64,000 nucleotides of DNA, taken from positions 3,100,001-3,164,000 of the forward strand of contig CP001622.1 in NCBI GenBank assembly GCA_000023185.1, read 5' to 3'. Below are positions 25,421 through 34,026 of the stretch, in pieces. The notes beneath the pieces are model-generated. The model saw only the letters and a program-made list of their open reading frames with translations, was not told where the DNA came from and ran no database searches. Position 1 is the stretch's first letter. Each line of letters starts with the position of its first letter. The DNA comes from Rhizobium leguminosarum bv. trifolii WSM1325. GTDB lineage: Bacteria; Pseudomonadota; Alphaproteobacteria; Rhizobiales; Rhizobiaceae. The translations under genes and the position numbers were made by a program.

Positions 25421-25888
25421 TCACATCTTCGCCAGCAGCTCCGCCAGTTGGTTCGCTGCCTTGCCCCATCCTTCGTGGAAGCCCATCTTCTCGTGCGCTT
25501 CCTTGTCCTCCGCGCGCCAGTGCAGCGCCTTGGCCGTATATTTCGTGCGACCGTTGCCGAGATCTTCGAGCAGGATGACGCCTGTGAAGAAAGGTTTCTC
25601 GGAAGGCACCCAGGCGCTGGTATAGGCATCGGTGAAGACGATCTTCTCGTTCTCGATGATCTCGAGATAGACGCCGCGGTTTGGGTACTGATTGCCCTCG
25701 GGGTCATGCATGACGATGACGCTGGAACCGCCGGGGCGGACGTCGAGCGTCGCTTCGGTCACACCCCAGGGACGCGGCACGAACCATTGCTTCATCAGAT
25801 CAGGATCGGTCCATGCTTTGTAGATCTTCTCGCGCGGCGCATCGAATTCGCGAACGAGGACGAGTTCATGTTGCGTGCTGGCGGTCAT
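25421..25888 (-). CDS. SRPBCC (AHSA1) domain protein
   Basis: A 155-residue protein of the activator-of-Hsp90-ATPase 1-like/START superfamily. It opens ELVLVREFDAPREKIYKAWTDPDLMKQWF and ends with GWGKAANQLAELLAKM, which cover the helix-grip fold. Proteins of this group bind small hydrophobic ligands and are often encoded with DGPF/YciI proteins and ECF sigma factors, as here: the sigma gene lies 100 bp upstream on the same strand. Function is unknown beyond the fold. Confidence 0.85.
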   Translation of the reverse strand: MTASTQHELVLVREFDAPREKIYKAWTDPDLMKQWFVPRPWGVTEATLDVRPGGSSVIVMHDPEGNQYPNRGVYLEIIENEKIVFTDAYTSAWVPSEKPFFTGVILLEDLGNGRTKYTAKALHWRAEDKEAHEKMGFHEGWGKAANQLAELLAKM

Positions 25889-25988
25889 GTCGACATCTCT
25901 CCATTTGAATGAAACCTGTTTCCTGTCAGGTTGTTACAAGGACGTGTCGAAGTTCGCCGTTCCGACAGCCCGCCGGCTTCTTCGCAAT

Positions 25989-27248
25989 TTATTTTGCGAT
26001 CGGCTGCGTGGCATCTTCCTGCATCTTGTCGATCTGTCGGCGGATATGGGCTGCCTCTGCCGCCGAATGGGCCAGTGCAATGGCGCGGTCGAAGGCTTCG
26101 CGCGCTTGGCTGGTCAAGCCAAGCTGCTTCAGCAGCCCGCCCCGCAAGCCGTGATAGTAGAAATAGCCGCCGAGTTTTTCGCCAAGCGGATCAATGAGGT
26201 CGAGCGCATCCTGCGCACCCTGGAGCTTGGAGACGACGACGGCCCGGTTGAGCGTTATGACAGGCGACGGCTGGAGACGCTCCAGCGCGCGATAGAGCAG
26301 ATCGATCTCCACCCAGTCTGTATCCTCGGCACGTTTTGCGCGGGAGTGAACAGCGGCGATGGCTGCCTGAATCTGATAAGGAGCGGGCTGACGATGGCGT
26401 AGCGCCTTGTCGAGTAGCGCTAAGGCCTCGTTGATGAAGGGCCGGTTCCAGAGCGACCGATCCTGATCTTCGAGCAGCACGATCTCGTCTCCGGCGTTGA
26501 AGCGCGCCGGCCGGCGTGAGATCTGCAGGAGCATCAGCGCAAGCAGCCCCATCAACTCCGGTTCCGACGGGAAGATATGCAGCATCAACCGAGCTAGCCG
26601 GATCGCTTCGTCGCTGAAGGCTGCCGCCTCATGCCTGGGATCGGCTTGGCTGTAACCCTCGTTGAAGATCAGGTAGATCATCGTGCTGACGATCGAGAGC
26701 CGTTCGGCCCTCTCCTGCGGGCTCGGCGTTTCGAAAGGCACGCCGGCCTTGGCGACGCGCGCCTTGGCCCGGGTGATGCGTTGTTCCATAGCGCTCTCGG
26801 AAACCAGGAAGGCACGCGCGATCTGCGGCACCGAAAGGCCGGAGACGATGCGCAGCGCCAGCGCGATCTGCTGGGTCGCGGGTAGATCGGGATGGCAGCA
26901 GATGAACAGCAGCCGCAGAATGTCGTCGCGATAGTTGGAATCGTCCAGCCGCTCGACGATGTCGCTTTCGGCATCCTCGGTATCGGAGATGACGTCCTCA
27001 TCCGGCAGAGCCTGGATCTTCGCCCGCTTGCGCACCGCATCGATGCCGCTGTTGCGGCCGACGAAGATGAGCCAGGCTGTGGGATCACGCGGTGGCCCTT
27101 TCTCCGGCCATGTCCGGATCGCCCTTAGACAGGCTTCCTGAAACGCCTCTTCCGCGGTATCGAGATTGCGGAAATAGCGCAGCAGCGCGCCGAGCGCCTT
27201 AGGGCGGGCCGATGCAAGCGCGAGGTCGATCCAGGCAATGTCTGTCAT
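25989..27248 (-). CDS. ECF-type RNA polymerase sigma factor with C-terminal extension (ECF42-like)
   Basis: A 419-residue sigma factor. The sigma-2 region is near residues 10-75 (AEEAFQEACLRAIRTWP; PTAWLIFVGRNSGIDAVRKR) and sigma-4 near 110-165 (LALRIVSGLSVPQIARAFLVSESAMEQRITRAK). An extra 240-residue helical domain follows, with TPR-like pairs such as LIDPLGEKLGGYFYYHGLRGGLLKQLG. This long C-terminus and the neighbouring DGPF protein are the marks of the ECF42 group, which has no classical anti-sigma factor. Its ATG overlaps the YciI stop by four bases. Confidence 0.9.
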   Translation of the reverse strand: MTDIAWIDLALASARPKALGALLRYFRNLDTAEEAFQEACLRAIRTWPEKGPPRDPTAWLIFVGRNSGIDAVRKRAKIQALPDEDVISDTEDAESDIVERLDDSNYRDDILRLLFICCHPDLPATQQIALALRIVSGLSVPQIARAFLVSESAMEQRITRAKARVAKAGVPFETPSPQERAERLSIVSTMIYLIFNEGYSQADPRHEAAAFSDEAIRLARLMLHIFPSEPELMGLLALMLLQISRRPARFNAGDEIVLLEDQDRSLWNRPFINEALALLDKALRHRQPAPYQIQAAIAAVHSRAKRAEDTDWVEIDLLYRALERLQPSPVITLNRAVVVSKLQGAQDALDLIDPLGEKLGGYFYYHGLRGGLLKQLGLTSQAREAFDRAIALAHSAAEAAHIRRQIDKMQEDATQPIAK

Positions 27249-27619
27249 GATGAAGCATCTCCGGGCCTGAAGACGTAGAAAGGCCGAATTTCGTAAGAGG
27301 TGGAACCTGGATTGACGGATGAAAGCTGCTTCGAGAAGGCGATCGCCTCGTCGAGCGTTTCAAAGTCGACCACATAGAAGCCGAGAAGCGCCTCTTTCGT
27401 TTCCGCAAAAGGTCCGTCAATGACCAAAGGCTCGTCCTTGCCCTTGCGCACTGTGGTCGCAGCCGTGGTCGGCATCAGCCGGCCGACAGGGCCGAGTTTG
27501 CCGGATGCGGCAAGGGGCTCCTGCACGGCGTAGAGTTTCTCCATGACGGCAGCTTCTTCCTCCTTGCTCCAGGCGAAGACGGTTTCCTCATGGGCGTAAC
27601 AAAGGATTGCATAAAGCAT
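27245..27619 (-). CDS. YciI/DGPF-domain protein
   Basis: A 124-residue YCII-related (DGPF) protein. It begins MLYAILCYAHEETVFAWSKEEE and has the eponymous VIDGPFAETKEALLGFYVVD. The family is a ferredoxin-like fold of unclear biochemistry that is nearly always coupled to ECF42 sigma factors and suspected to be part of their signalling. The stop overlaps the start of the sigma gene (ATGA), so the two are translationally coupled. The promoter should lie in the 134 bp to its right, next to the HD gene terminator. Confidence 0.9.
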   Translation of the reverse strand: MLYAILCYAHEETVFAWSKEEEAAVMEKLYAVQEPLAASGKLGPVGRLMPTTAATTVRKGKDEPLVIDGPFAETKEALLGFYVVDFETLDEAIAFSKQLSSVNPGSTSYEIRPFYVFRPGDASS

Positions 27620-27717
27620 TGCTCACTCCTCTTTTCGAATGACGAAGGAGTAACCGCTTACCCGACAGGCCGCATCAAAAAATTATTGATGGGAAATAAA
27701 GCGCTATTGATAATAAA

Positions 27718-27749
27718 GGGGCGGCGACCGGAGAGGGTCACCGCCCTTT
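27718..27749 (-). terminator. Terminator of HD-domain gene
   Basis: On the minus strand a stem GGGCGGTGACC pairs with GGTCGCCGCCC (one mismatch) around a short loop and is followed by TTTATTATC. It starts 4 bases after the HD gene stop codon. Confidence 0.7.
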
Positions 27750-27753
27750 TGGG

Positions 27754-28395
27754 TCAGCTTGCCCAGTGCGAGCAACGAATGACGCTGCAGAAATTGCCGC
27801 GGTGGAAGTGCGGATCCTTGTCGGCCAGAACATCGGCCTTGACGTTGCCGAAGGTGGTCTCCGGCTTGTGTTTGATGCCTTCATAGAAGGTCTGAATGAT
27901 TTGTTCCTTGAACTGATCGCCGCGCGGATGGGCATGCACTACCGCCTCGCGCTGCTGATCGCTGTAGTCCTTGTAGGTCAGTCCTAGCACATCCATTTCG
28001 ACACCCACTGTCACCAGCGCCACGACGGGGTGCATATGCTGCGGAATGCCCGGCGTCGTATGCAGCGCGATCGCCGTCCAGACGGTGTCGATATCGGCCT
28101 GGGCAATGCCGCGGCTCTTCAGGAAATCGCGCGCCGCATTGGCGCCATCAACCTCGAAACGCTCATCCGCGCTGCTATGCTGGTGGGTGAGCCCCATGTC
28201 ATGGAACATCGCGCCAGTATAAAGTAGCTCCGGATCGAAGCGGAGGCCGCGCTGTTTGCCGGCCAGCGCGCCGAAATAATAGACACGGCTGGAATGGTGG
28301 AAGAGCAGCGGCGAGGCAGTGTCTCGCACCACCTCCGTCACCTCGCGCGCCAGCTTGCTGTTAGGAATGCTGATGCCGTCGATCGTCAGGGTCAT
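27754..28395 (-). CDS. HD-domain metal-dependent phosphohydrolase family protein
   Basis: A 213-residue HD-superfamily protein. Metal-binding residues can be placed in LLFHHSSRVYYFGALAG, in the HD motif AMFHDMGLTHQHS, and in WTAIALHTTPGIPQHMHP. The pattern resembles small cyanamide hydratase-like HD proteins as well as nucleotide phosphohydrolases. The ATG at 28395 starts MTLTIDGISIPNS; a longer in-frame start adds eleven residues without a ribosome-binding site. The AraC-type regulator gene is divergent, 110 bp away, and probably controls it. The substrate is unknown. Confidence 0.82.
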   Translation of the reverse strand: MTLTIDGISIPNSKLAREVTEVVRDTASPLLFHHSSRVYYFGALAGKQRGLRFDPELLYTGAMFHDMGLTHQHSSADERFEVDGANAARDFLKSRGIAQADIDTVWTAIALHTTPGIPQHMHPVVALVTVGVEMDVLGLTYKDYSDQQREAVVHAHPRGDQFKEQIIQTFYEGIKHKPETTFGNVKADVLADKDPHFHRGNFCSVIRCSHWAS

Positions 28396-28505
28396 GGCTT
28401 TTTTCCTTGCGTTTGAACCTGCTTCCACATTAGAACAGGTGCATATGTCATAAATCGACGTAATACGTCATTTTCTGCCAAAACCGGTATCGACAGGACG
28501 CCGCC

Positions 28506-29492
28506 GTGACCAGATCGAAGACCATTGCCATTCTCGCTGTTCCGGGCGTCCAGCTTCTTGATGTCTCGGGACCGCTCGACGTCTTTGCCGAAGCCAATGT
28601 CCAGACAGGCAGGGAGGTCTATCGACCCGTGGTGATCGCCGTCGGCCATGGCCATATCCGCAGCTCCTCCGGCGTTCGGCTGGTGGCGGACTACGTCATC
28701 GGCGACAATATCGGCGCGGTGGATACGCTGCTGGTCGCCGGCTGTCCGAATGCGGCGGATATTCAACCGGATGCCGCGATGGTCGCCTGGCTGCGCTCGG
28801 CAGCGCCGGCGGCAAGGCGATACGGCTCCGTCTGCAGCGGCGCATTCCTGCTTGCCGCGACCGGCCTGCTCGACGGCCGCCGCGTCACCACCCACTGGGC
28901 TGTCGCCGACAGGTTGGCCGAAGCCTATCCTGACATCACGGTGGAGGCGGATGCCATCCATGTGAGGGATGGCCAGTTGTGGACCGCGGCCGGTGTCACA
29001 GCCGGGCTCGATCTTGCGCTGGCGCTCGTCGAGGAGGATCTTGGCCATGAGATCGCCATGAAGATAGCGGGCCAGCTCGTGATGTTCTTCAAGCGGCCGG
29101 GTGGGCAGATGCAGTTCAGCCGCAAAGGCGAGGCAGCACCTGCCGGCCGCTCGGCCCTGCAGGAGGTCCAGCGCTGGATCGCCGCCAATCCCGCGGTCAA
29201 CCACAGCGTCGCGACGCTGGCGCAGCGAATGGAATTGAGCCCCCGCCACTTCGCTCGGCTGTTCCGCGACGAGGTCGGCATGACACCCGCCGCCTGGGTG
29301 GAAGCGGCGCGCATCTCCGCCGCACGGCGGCTGCTGGAAGAAGGCCATACGCCAAAGCAGGTCGCCGTCGAATGCGGCTTTGCCGATGCCGATACGCTGC
29401 GCCGAGCTTTCGCAAGGCAGATCGGTGTGACGCCTGCCGAGTATCGCAAGCGCCACGCCAAGGTGCATCTCGGCGCGCTGGAAAATGTCTGA
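28506..29492 (+). CDS. GlxA-type AraC-family regulator (DJ-1/PfpI domain plus HTH)
   Basis: A 328-residue regulator. Residues 5-190 form a DJ-1/PfpI class I amidotransferase-like domain (IAILAVPGVQLLDVSGPLDVFAEAN; the elbow region GSVCSGAFLLAATGLLDGR with Cys in place of the nucleophile). Residues 215-320 are an AraC DNA-binding domain with two helix-turn-helix units (HSVATLAQRMELSPRHFARLFRDEVG; TPKQVAVECGFADADTLRRAF). It starts with GTG, with AGGACG nine bases upstream. The divergent HD-domain gene is the likely target. The ligand is unknown. Confidence 0.88.
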   Translation: MTRSKTIAILAVPGVQLLDVSGPLDVFAEANVQTGREVYRPVVIAVGHGHIRSSSGVRLVADYVIGDNIGAVDTLLVAGCPNAADIQPDAAMVAWLRSAAPAARRYGSVCSGAFLLAATGLLDGRRVTTHWAVADRLAEAYPDITVEADAIHVRDGQLWTAAGVTAGLDLALALVEEDLGHEIAMKIAGQLVMFFKRPGGQMQFSRKGEAAPAGRSALQEVQRWIAANPAVNHSVATLAQRMELSPRHFARLFRDEVGMTPAAWVEAARISAARRLLEEGHTPKQVAVECGFADADTLRRAFARQIGVTPAEYRKRHAKVHLGALENV

Positions 29493-29627
29493 ACCCTGCC
29501 GGTAACAAAGGCCGCGCCGCGCGATTAACCACGCCGCCGGTTCTGGAGCAGATGTCACGGAGTTGCCCATTTTGCATCGGATGTGTTTGCCGCCGCACCG
29601 ATCAACTCGCGGCTATCAGGACGCAAA

Positions 29628-29831
29628 ATGAAACCGCTTGAAAGCCTGCTGTTTGCCTGCGCTGCCTTCGTTTCCCTGCATCATGCAGCATCCGCCGCGG
29701 AAAATTTCATCTACACCAGCTCCGGCGAACTCGAGGCCTCGAAGGCGCTGCTCTCGCGGCCGGATATCTCAGGCGTCCAGATCGTCTACAACTGGAAGAG
29801 CCTGGAACCGGCCAAGGGCCAATATGATTTT
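29628..29831 (+). pseudogene. 5' remnant of a secreted glycosidase-like protein
   Basis: The frame starts with ATG after AGGA and encodes a signal peptide (MKPLESLLFACAAFVSLHHAASA), then ENFIYTSSGELEASKALLSR and IVYNWKSLEPAKGQYDF, which looks like the first strand-helix units of a TIM-barrel glycosidase. After YDF (29831), at a run of seven T, the resemblance stops. The frame continues open only by running antisense through the 3' end of glpK to 30263. The domain is therefore cut off after about 68 residues. I read it as a truncated gene joined to unrelated sequence. Confidence 0.6.
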
Positions 29832-29920
29832 TTTCTTCTGGAGCACGGCGACGCCGTGGTTGAAGAAATAGCGAACCAACTCGCGGAAACGAGCGGGCTA
29901 CGACGCGGTTCTCATCGCCT
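29832..29920. other. Rearrangement junction between gene remnant and glpK
   Basis: This 89-bp stretch belongs neither to the glycosidase remnant nor to glpK. A frame reading [13 protein letters not shown] could be the tail of another lost gene, but I cannot name it. Confidence 0.35.
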
Positions 29921-31414
29921 TTACCCCTCGCTCAGTGTTCGCCGGACAGCATTCTTCCAGCCCTTGAGCTTTGTCGCCCGCACCTTCTCGTCCATCTCGG
30001 GCTCGAACCGCCGATCCCGTTTCCACGTCGCCGAAAAACCGTCCCGGTCCGGCCACACCCCCGCCCGGCTGCCTGCGAGCCAGGCTGCACCCAGCGCCGT
30101 CGTCTCCAGGATCACCGGGCGATCGACCGGGGCGTCAAGCAGATCGGCAAGACGCTGCATCGTCCAGTCGGAGGCGACCATGCCGCCGTCGACGCGTAGC
30201 ACGGTGTCGTCGGTGCCGTTCTTCCAGTCCTTCTGCATGGCGTCGAGCAGATCGCGGGTCTGATAACAGACGGCCTCCAGCGCCGCACGGGAGAGTTCTG
30301 CCGGGCCGCTGTTGCGCGTCAGCCCGAAGATCGCACCGCGCGCCTTCGCATCCCAGTGCGGCGCGCCGAGGCCGGTGAAGGCGGGCACGAGATAAACCTC
30401 CTGCGTCGGATCGGCCTTCTCGGCGAGTTCATTCGTATCCCCGGCCTTGCCGATGATGCCGAGCCCGTCCCGCAGCCACTGCACGGCCGCACCCGCGATG
30501 AAGATCGAACCCTCCAGCGCATAGGTCGTCTCGCCGTTCAGGCGATAGGCGATGGTGGTCAGCAGCCGATTTTTGGAACGCACCATATCGGCGCCAGTGT
30601 TGAGCAGTGCGAAGCAGCCGGTGCCGTAGGTCGATTTCATCATGCCAGGCGCAAAACACGCCTGGCCAATGGTTGCCGCCTGCTGGTCGCCGGCCACGCC
30701 GAGGATCGGGATAGCAGCACCGAAAATATCAGGATCGACCGTGCCGAAATCGGCGGCGCAATCCTTGACCTCCGGCAGCATGGCGGCGGGGACCCTCAGA
30801 ATATCGAGCAGATCCTCGTCCCACGCGTTTTCGGCAATGTTGTACATCAGCGTGCGCGAGGCGTTGGTGGCATCGGTGACGAAGCTCTTGCCACCCGTCA
30901 GCCGCCAGATCAGGAAGGTGTCGATCGTGCCGAAGCAGAGATCGCCCCTGGCGGCGCGCGCCCGCGCGCCCTTCACGTTAGCCAGCATCCAGGAGAGCTT
31001 GGTGCCGGAAAAATAGGGATCGAGGATCAGGCCGGTCTTCTTGGTGAACAGCCGCTCGAGATCCTGTCGTTTCAAATTGTCGCAATAGCTTGCCGTACGC
31101 CGGTCCTGCCAAACGATGGCATTCTGGATCGGCCGGCCCGTCTCGCGCTCCCAGACGACCACGGTCTCGCGCTGGTTGGTGATGCCGAGCGCTGCAACAT
31201 CTTTGGCCTCGATCCCGGCATCGCGCAGCGCCATGTGGACGGTGGAGACAGCCGAATCCCAGATCTCCTCGGGATCGTGCTCGACCCAGCCGGAGCGCGG
31301 ATAGATCTGAGTAAATTCCTTCTGGCCCTTGCCGGCGACATGCATGTCGCCATCGAAGACGATCGCCCGCGTCGACGTCGTTCCCTGATCGATCGCCAGA
31401 ACATATCCGCTCAT
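29921..31414 (-). CDS. glpK: Glycerol kinase
   Basis: A 497-residue FGGY-family kinase that phosphorylates glycerol to sn-glycerol 3-phosphate in the cytoplasm. Clear motifs are [16 protein letters not shown] at the start, [38 protein letters not shown], the phosphate loop region [11 protein letters not shown], and the FGGY signature near [15 protein letters not shown]. Length is standard. No glpF or glpD neighbour is present. It is divergent from bdhA, with 157 bp between starts. Its 3' end abuts a rearranged stretch, but the C-terminus is complete. Confidence 0.96.
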   Translation of the reverse strand: MSGYVLAIDQGTTSTRAIVFDGDMHVAGKGQKEFTQIYPRSGWVEHDPEEIWDSAVSTVHMALRDAGIEAKDVAALGITNQRETVVVWERETGRPIQNAIVWQDRRTASYCDNLKRQDLERLFTKKTGLILDPYFSGTKLSWMLANVKGARARAARGDLCFGTIDTFLIWRLTGGKSFVTDATNASRTLMYNIAENAWDEDLLDILRVPAAMLPEVKDCAADFGTVDPDIFGAAIPILGVAGDQQAATIGQACFAPGMMKSTYGTGCFALLNTGADMVRSKNRLLTTIAYRLNGETTYALEGSIFIAGAAVQWLRDGLGIIGKAGDTNELAEKADPTQEVYLVPAFTGLGAPHWDAKARGAIFGLTRNSGPAELSRAALEAVCYQTRDLLDAMQKDWKNGTDDTVLRVDGGMVASDWTMQRLADLLDAPVDRPVILETTALGAAWLAGSRAGVWPDRDGFSATWKRDRRFEPEMDEKVRATKLKGWKNAVRRTLSEG

Positions 31415-31571
31415 GAAAACCCTCCCTCAGCATGTCAATTGTCGAAGCAAATCAATAGGACACGGATGCGGGCGAGAAAAGCGAATAAAGCGGAATTGCC
31501 AGCCCGCCGGCTTTGGGCATAACTTCGCAGCCAACGCTGCAACGCAGCATCGCGATTTCAGGGAGAACAGC

Positions 31572-32348
31572 ATGAGCAGAACAGTCGTCGTCACCGGTTC
31601 CACCAGCGGCATCGGCCTTGCGATCGCCACTGCCTTCGCCGAAACGGGCGACAACATCGTCATCAACGGTTTCGGAAAGGCAGATGAAATCAAGGCGATC
31701 GTCGAACGACTTGAATCAATGTCCAAAGGCCGGGCGCTATATCATCCGGCCGACATGACGAAGCCCGCCGAGATCGCCGACCTGATCGAAACGGCCGCCA
31801 AGACCTTCGGCGGCGTCGATGTCCTGGTCAACAATGCCGGTATCCAGCATGTCGAGAAGATCGAGGATTTCCCGATCGAGAAATGGGATCAGATCATTGC
31901 GATCAATCTGTCGAGCTCCTTTCATACCATGCGCGCCGCGATCCCGCTGATGAAGGCGAAGAAGTACGGCCGCATCATCAACATCGCCTCGGCCCACGGG
32001 CTCGTCGCCTCCCCCTTCAAATCCGCCTATGTCGCGGCCAAACATGGTATATTAGGCCTGACGAAGACGGCAGCGCTGGAGCTCGCCGAATTCGGCGTGA
32101 CCGTGAACGCCATCTGCCCCGGCTACGTGCTGACACCGCTCGTCGAGAAGCAGATACCTGATACCGCCAAGGCGCGCGGCATGACCGAGGAACAAGTAAA
32201 GAGCGAGGTCATCCTCAAGGCGCAGCCGACGCATGAATTCGTCAAGGCCGAGGAAATCGGCGCACTATCACTCTATCTCGCGAGCGACGCGGCCCGGCAG
32301 GTGACCGGAACGCACATCTCGATTGACGGTGGCTGGACAGCGGCTTAA
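31572..32348 (+). CDS. bdhA: D-3-hydroxybutyrate dehydrogenase
   Basis: A 258-residue short-chain dehydrogenase that interconverts 3-hydroxybutyrate and acetoacetate with NAD in the poly-hydroxybutyrate cycle. Motifs: VTGSTSGIGLAIA (cofactor), NNAGIQHV, the catalytic NIASAHGLVASPFKSAYVAAKHG with Ser, Tyr and Lys, and NAICPGYVLTPLVEKQIP. The ATG at 31572 has AGGGAGAA about 6 bases upstream; a longer frame upstream is not conserved. It is 27 bp ahead of xdhA on the same strand, matching the known bdhA-xdhA2-xdhB2 mixed-function operon of S. meliloti. Confidence 0.95.
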   Translation: MSRTVVVTGSTSGIGLAIATAFAETGDNIVINGFGKADEIKAIVERLESMSKGRALYHPADMTKPAEIADLIETAAKTFGGVDVLVNNAGIQHVEKIEDFPIEKWDQIIAINLSSSFHTMRAAIPLMKAKKYGRIINIASAHGLVASPFKSAYVAAKHGILGLTKTAALELAEFGVTVNAICPGYVLTPLVEKQIPDTAKARGMTEEQVKSEVILKAQPTHEFVKAEEIGALSLYLASDAARQVTGTHISIDGGWTAA

Positions 32349-32375
32349 CCATTTGGAAAAACAACCGGGAATATC

Positions 32376-33842
32376 ATGAACGACAGCATCCGCTTCATTC
32401 TGAATGGCGAGGACATCGCGCTCACCGATGTCGGGCCAACCGAGACGCTTCTCGATTTTTTGCGGTTGAAGCGACGCCTGACGGGTACCAAGGAAGGATG
32501 CGCGGAAGGCGATTGCGGCGCCTGCACCGTACTCGTCGGCCGGCTGGCGGACGGCAAACTCGCCTATGAATCCGTCAATGCCTGCATCCGTTTCATGGGC
32601 TCGCTGCACGCCACCCATGTGGTAACGGTCGAGCATCTGGCCGGCAGGGACGGCGCGTTGCATCCGGTGCAGCAGGCACTGGTCGATTGCCACGGCTCGC
32701 AATGCGGCTTCTGCACCCCTGGTTTCGTCATGTCTCTTTACGGTCTCTGGCTCGCCAAGGAAAAGCCGAGCCGCCAAGAAATCGAAAAGGCACTGCAGGG
32801 CAATCTCTGTCGCTGCACGGGCTACGAGCCGATCGTCAAGGCCGCCGAGCAGGTGAGCCTGATGCGGCCGAGCACACTCTTTGACCCGCTGGAACGGACG
32901 CGTTCTGAAATCGTCTCGCGGCTTTGGGCAATGCTGGCGAGCGGCACGATCAGGATTGCGAATGGCGAAGACCGGCTGATCGTGCCGGCTTCGATGCAGG
33001 CACTGGCCGAGGTCCTTTCGCAGGAATCCGACGCGATCATCGTCGCCGGCGCGACGGATGTCGGCCTTTGGGTGACGAAGCAGATGCGCAGGCTGAGCCC
33101 GGTGGTCTTCATCAACCACCTCAGCGAACTGCAGTCGGTCAGAGAAGACGAAGACGGCGTCACTATCGGCGCCGGCGTCAGCTACACCAGGGCCTTCGAA
33201 GCAATCTCAAAGAAAATCCCGGCGCTCGGCCGGTTGATCGATCGCGTCGGCGGCGAGCAGGTGCGCAACATGGGCACGATTGGCGGCAACATCGCCAACG
33301 GCTCGCCGATCGGCGACAGCCCGCCGCCGCTGATCGCGCTCGGCGCGACGCTGACGCTGCGGTCCCTGCAAGGCCAGCGCAGAATGCCGCTCGAGGATTT
33401 CTTCATCGCCTATGGCAAGCAGGATCGGAAGCCCGGCGAATTCGTCGAGAGCGTCTTCGTGCCCTACCCGGCAGCAACCAATCGCTTTGCCGCGTACAAG
33501 ATCACCAAGCGCCGCGACGAGGACATCACCGCCGTCCTCGGCGCCTTCCTGCTGACGCTCGACGCGGCCGAGATGATCACCGACATCCGCATCGCCTTCG
33601 GCGGCATGGCGGCGACGCCGAAACGCGCCCGCATCGTGGAGGCAGCACTGATCGGCAAACCATGGACGGAAGCGACGATCGAGGCAGCCCGGTCCGCATT
33701 CGACGCCGACTACCAACCGCTGACCGACTGGCGCGCCACGGCGGAATACCGCCAGCTGACGGCGAAGAACCTGTTGACGCGGTTCTATCTTGAGACGGTT
33801 GGAGCGCCGGCGGAACTGAAGCGATTCGAGGAGGTGGCGTGA
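32376..33842 (+). CDS. xdhA: Xanthine dehydrogenase small subunit (Fe-S/FAD)
   Basis: A 488-residue subunit of molybdenum xanthine dehydrogenase, which oxidises hypoxanthine and xanthine to urate. The plant-type 2Fe-2S ligands are Cys42, Cys47, Cys50 and Cys70; the second cluster uses Cys110, Cys113, Cys145 and Cys147 (CGFCTPG; CRCTGY). The FAD-binding domain spans about 195-365, with VAGATDVGLWVTK and GGEQVRNMGTIGGNIANGSPIGD. The CO dehydrogenase flavoprotein C-terminal domain completes it. It follows bdhA by 27 bp. A palindromic repeat separates it from xdhB. Confidence 0.96.
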   Translation: MNDSIRFILNGEDIALTDVGPTETLLDFLRLKRRLTGTKEGCAEGDCGACTVLVGRLADGKLAYESVNACIRFMGSLHATHVVTVEHLAGRDGALHPVQQALVDCHGSQCGFCTPGFVMSLYGLWLAKEKPSRQEIEKALQGNLCRCTGYEPIVKAAEQVSLMRPSTLFDPLERTRSEIVSRLWAMLASGTIRIANGEDRLIVPASMQALAEVLSQESDAIIVAGATDVGLWVTKQMRRLSPVVFINHLSELQSVREDEDGVTIGAGVSYTRAFEAISKKIPALGRLIDRVGGEQVRNMGTIGGNIANGSPIGDSPPPLIALGATLTLRSLQGQRRMPLEDFFIAYGKQDRKPGEFVESVFVPYPAATNRFAAYKITKRRDEDITAVLGAFLLTLDAAEMITDIRIAFGGMAATPKRARIVEAALIGKPWTEATIEAARSAFDADYQPLTDWRATAEYRQLTAKNLLTRFYLETVGAPAELKRFEEVA

Positions 33843-33864
33843 TGAAGATAATACATGTCAGCGC

Positions 33865-33990
33865 AAGCCACCCCCCTCATCCGGCTGCCGCCACCTTCTC
33901 CCCGCTGGGGAGAAGCGACTGCCGCGCCGTCTCTTTTCCCCCTTCTCTCCTCGGGGAGAAGGTGCCCGAAGGGCGGATGAGGGGGCCGCG
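33865..33990. repeat. Palindromic repeat inside the xdh operon
   Basis: It occupies nearly the whole 184-bp xdhA-xdhB gap. Outer inverted ends are CCCCCTCATCCGG and GGCGGATGAGGGGG, with two inner hairpins (TCTCCCCGCTGGGGAGA and TTCTCTCCTCGGGGAGAA). The type resembles the region at 18842-19003. Confidence 0.85.
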
Positions 33991-34026
33991 CGGCACCACA
34001 CATCCTCGCGAAGGAGGACACCGCTA

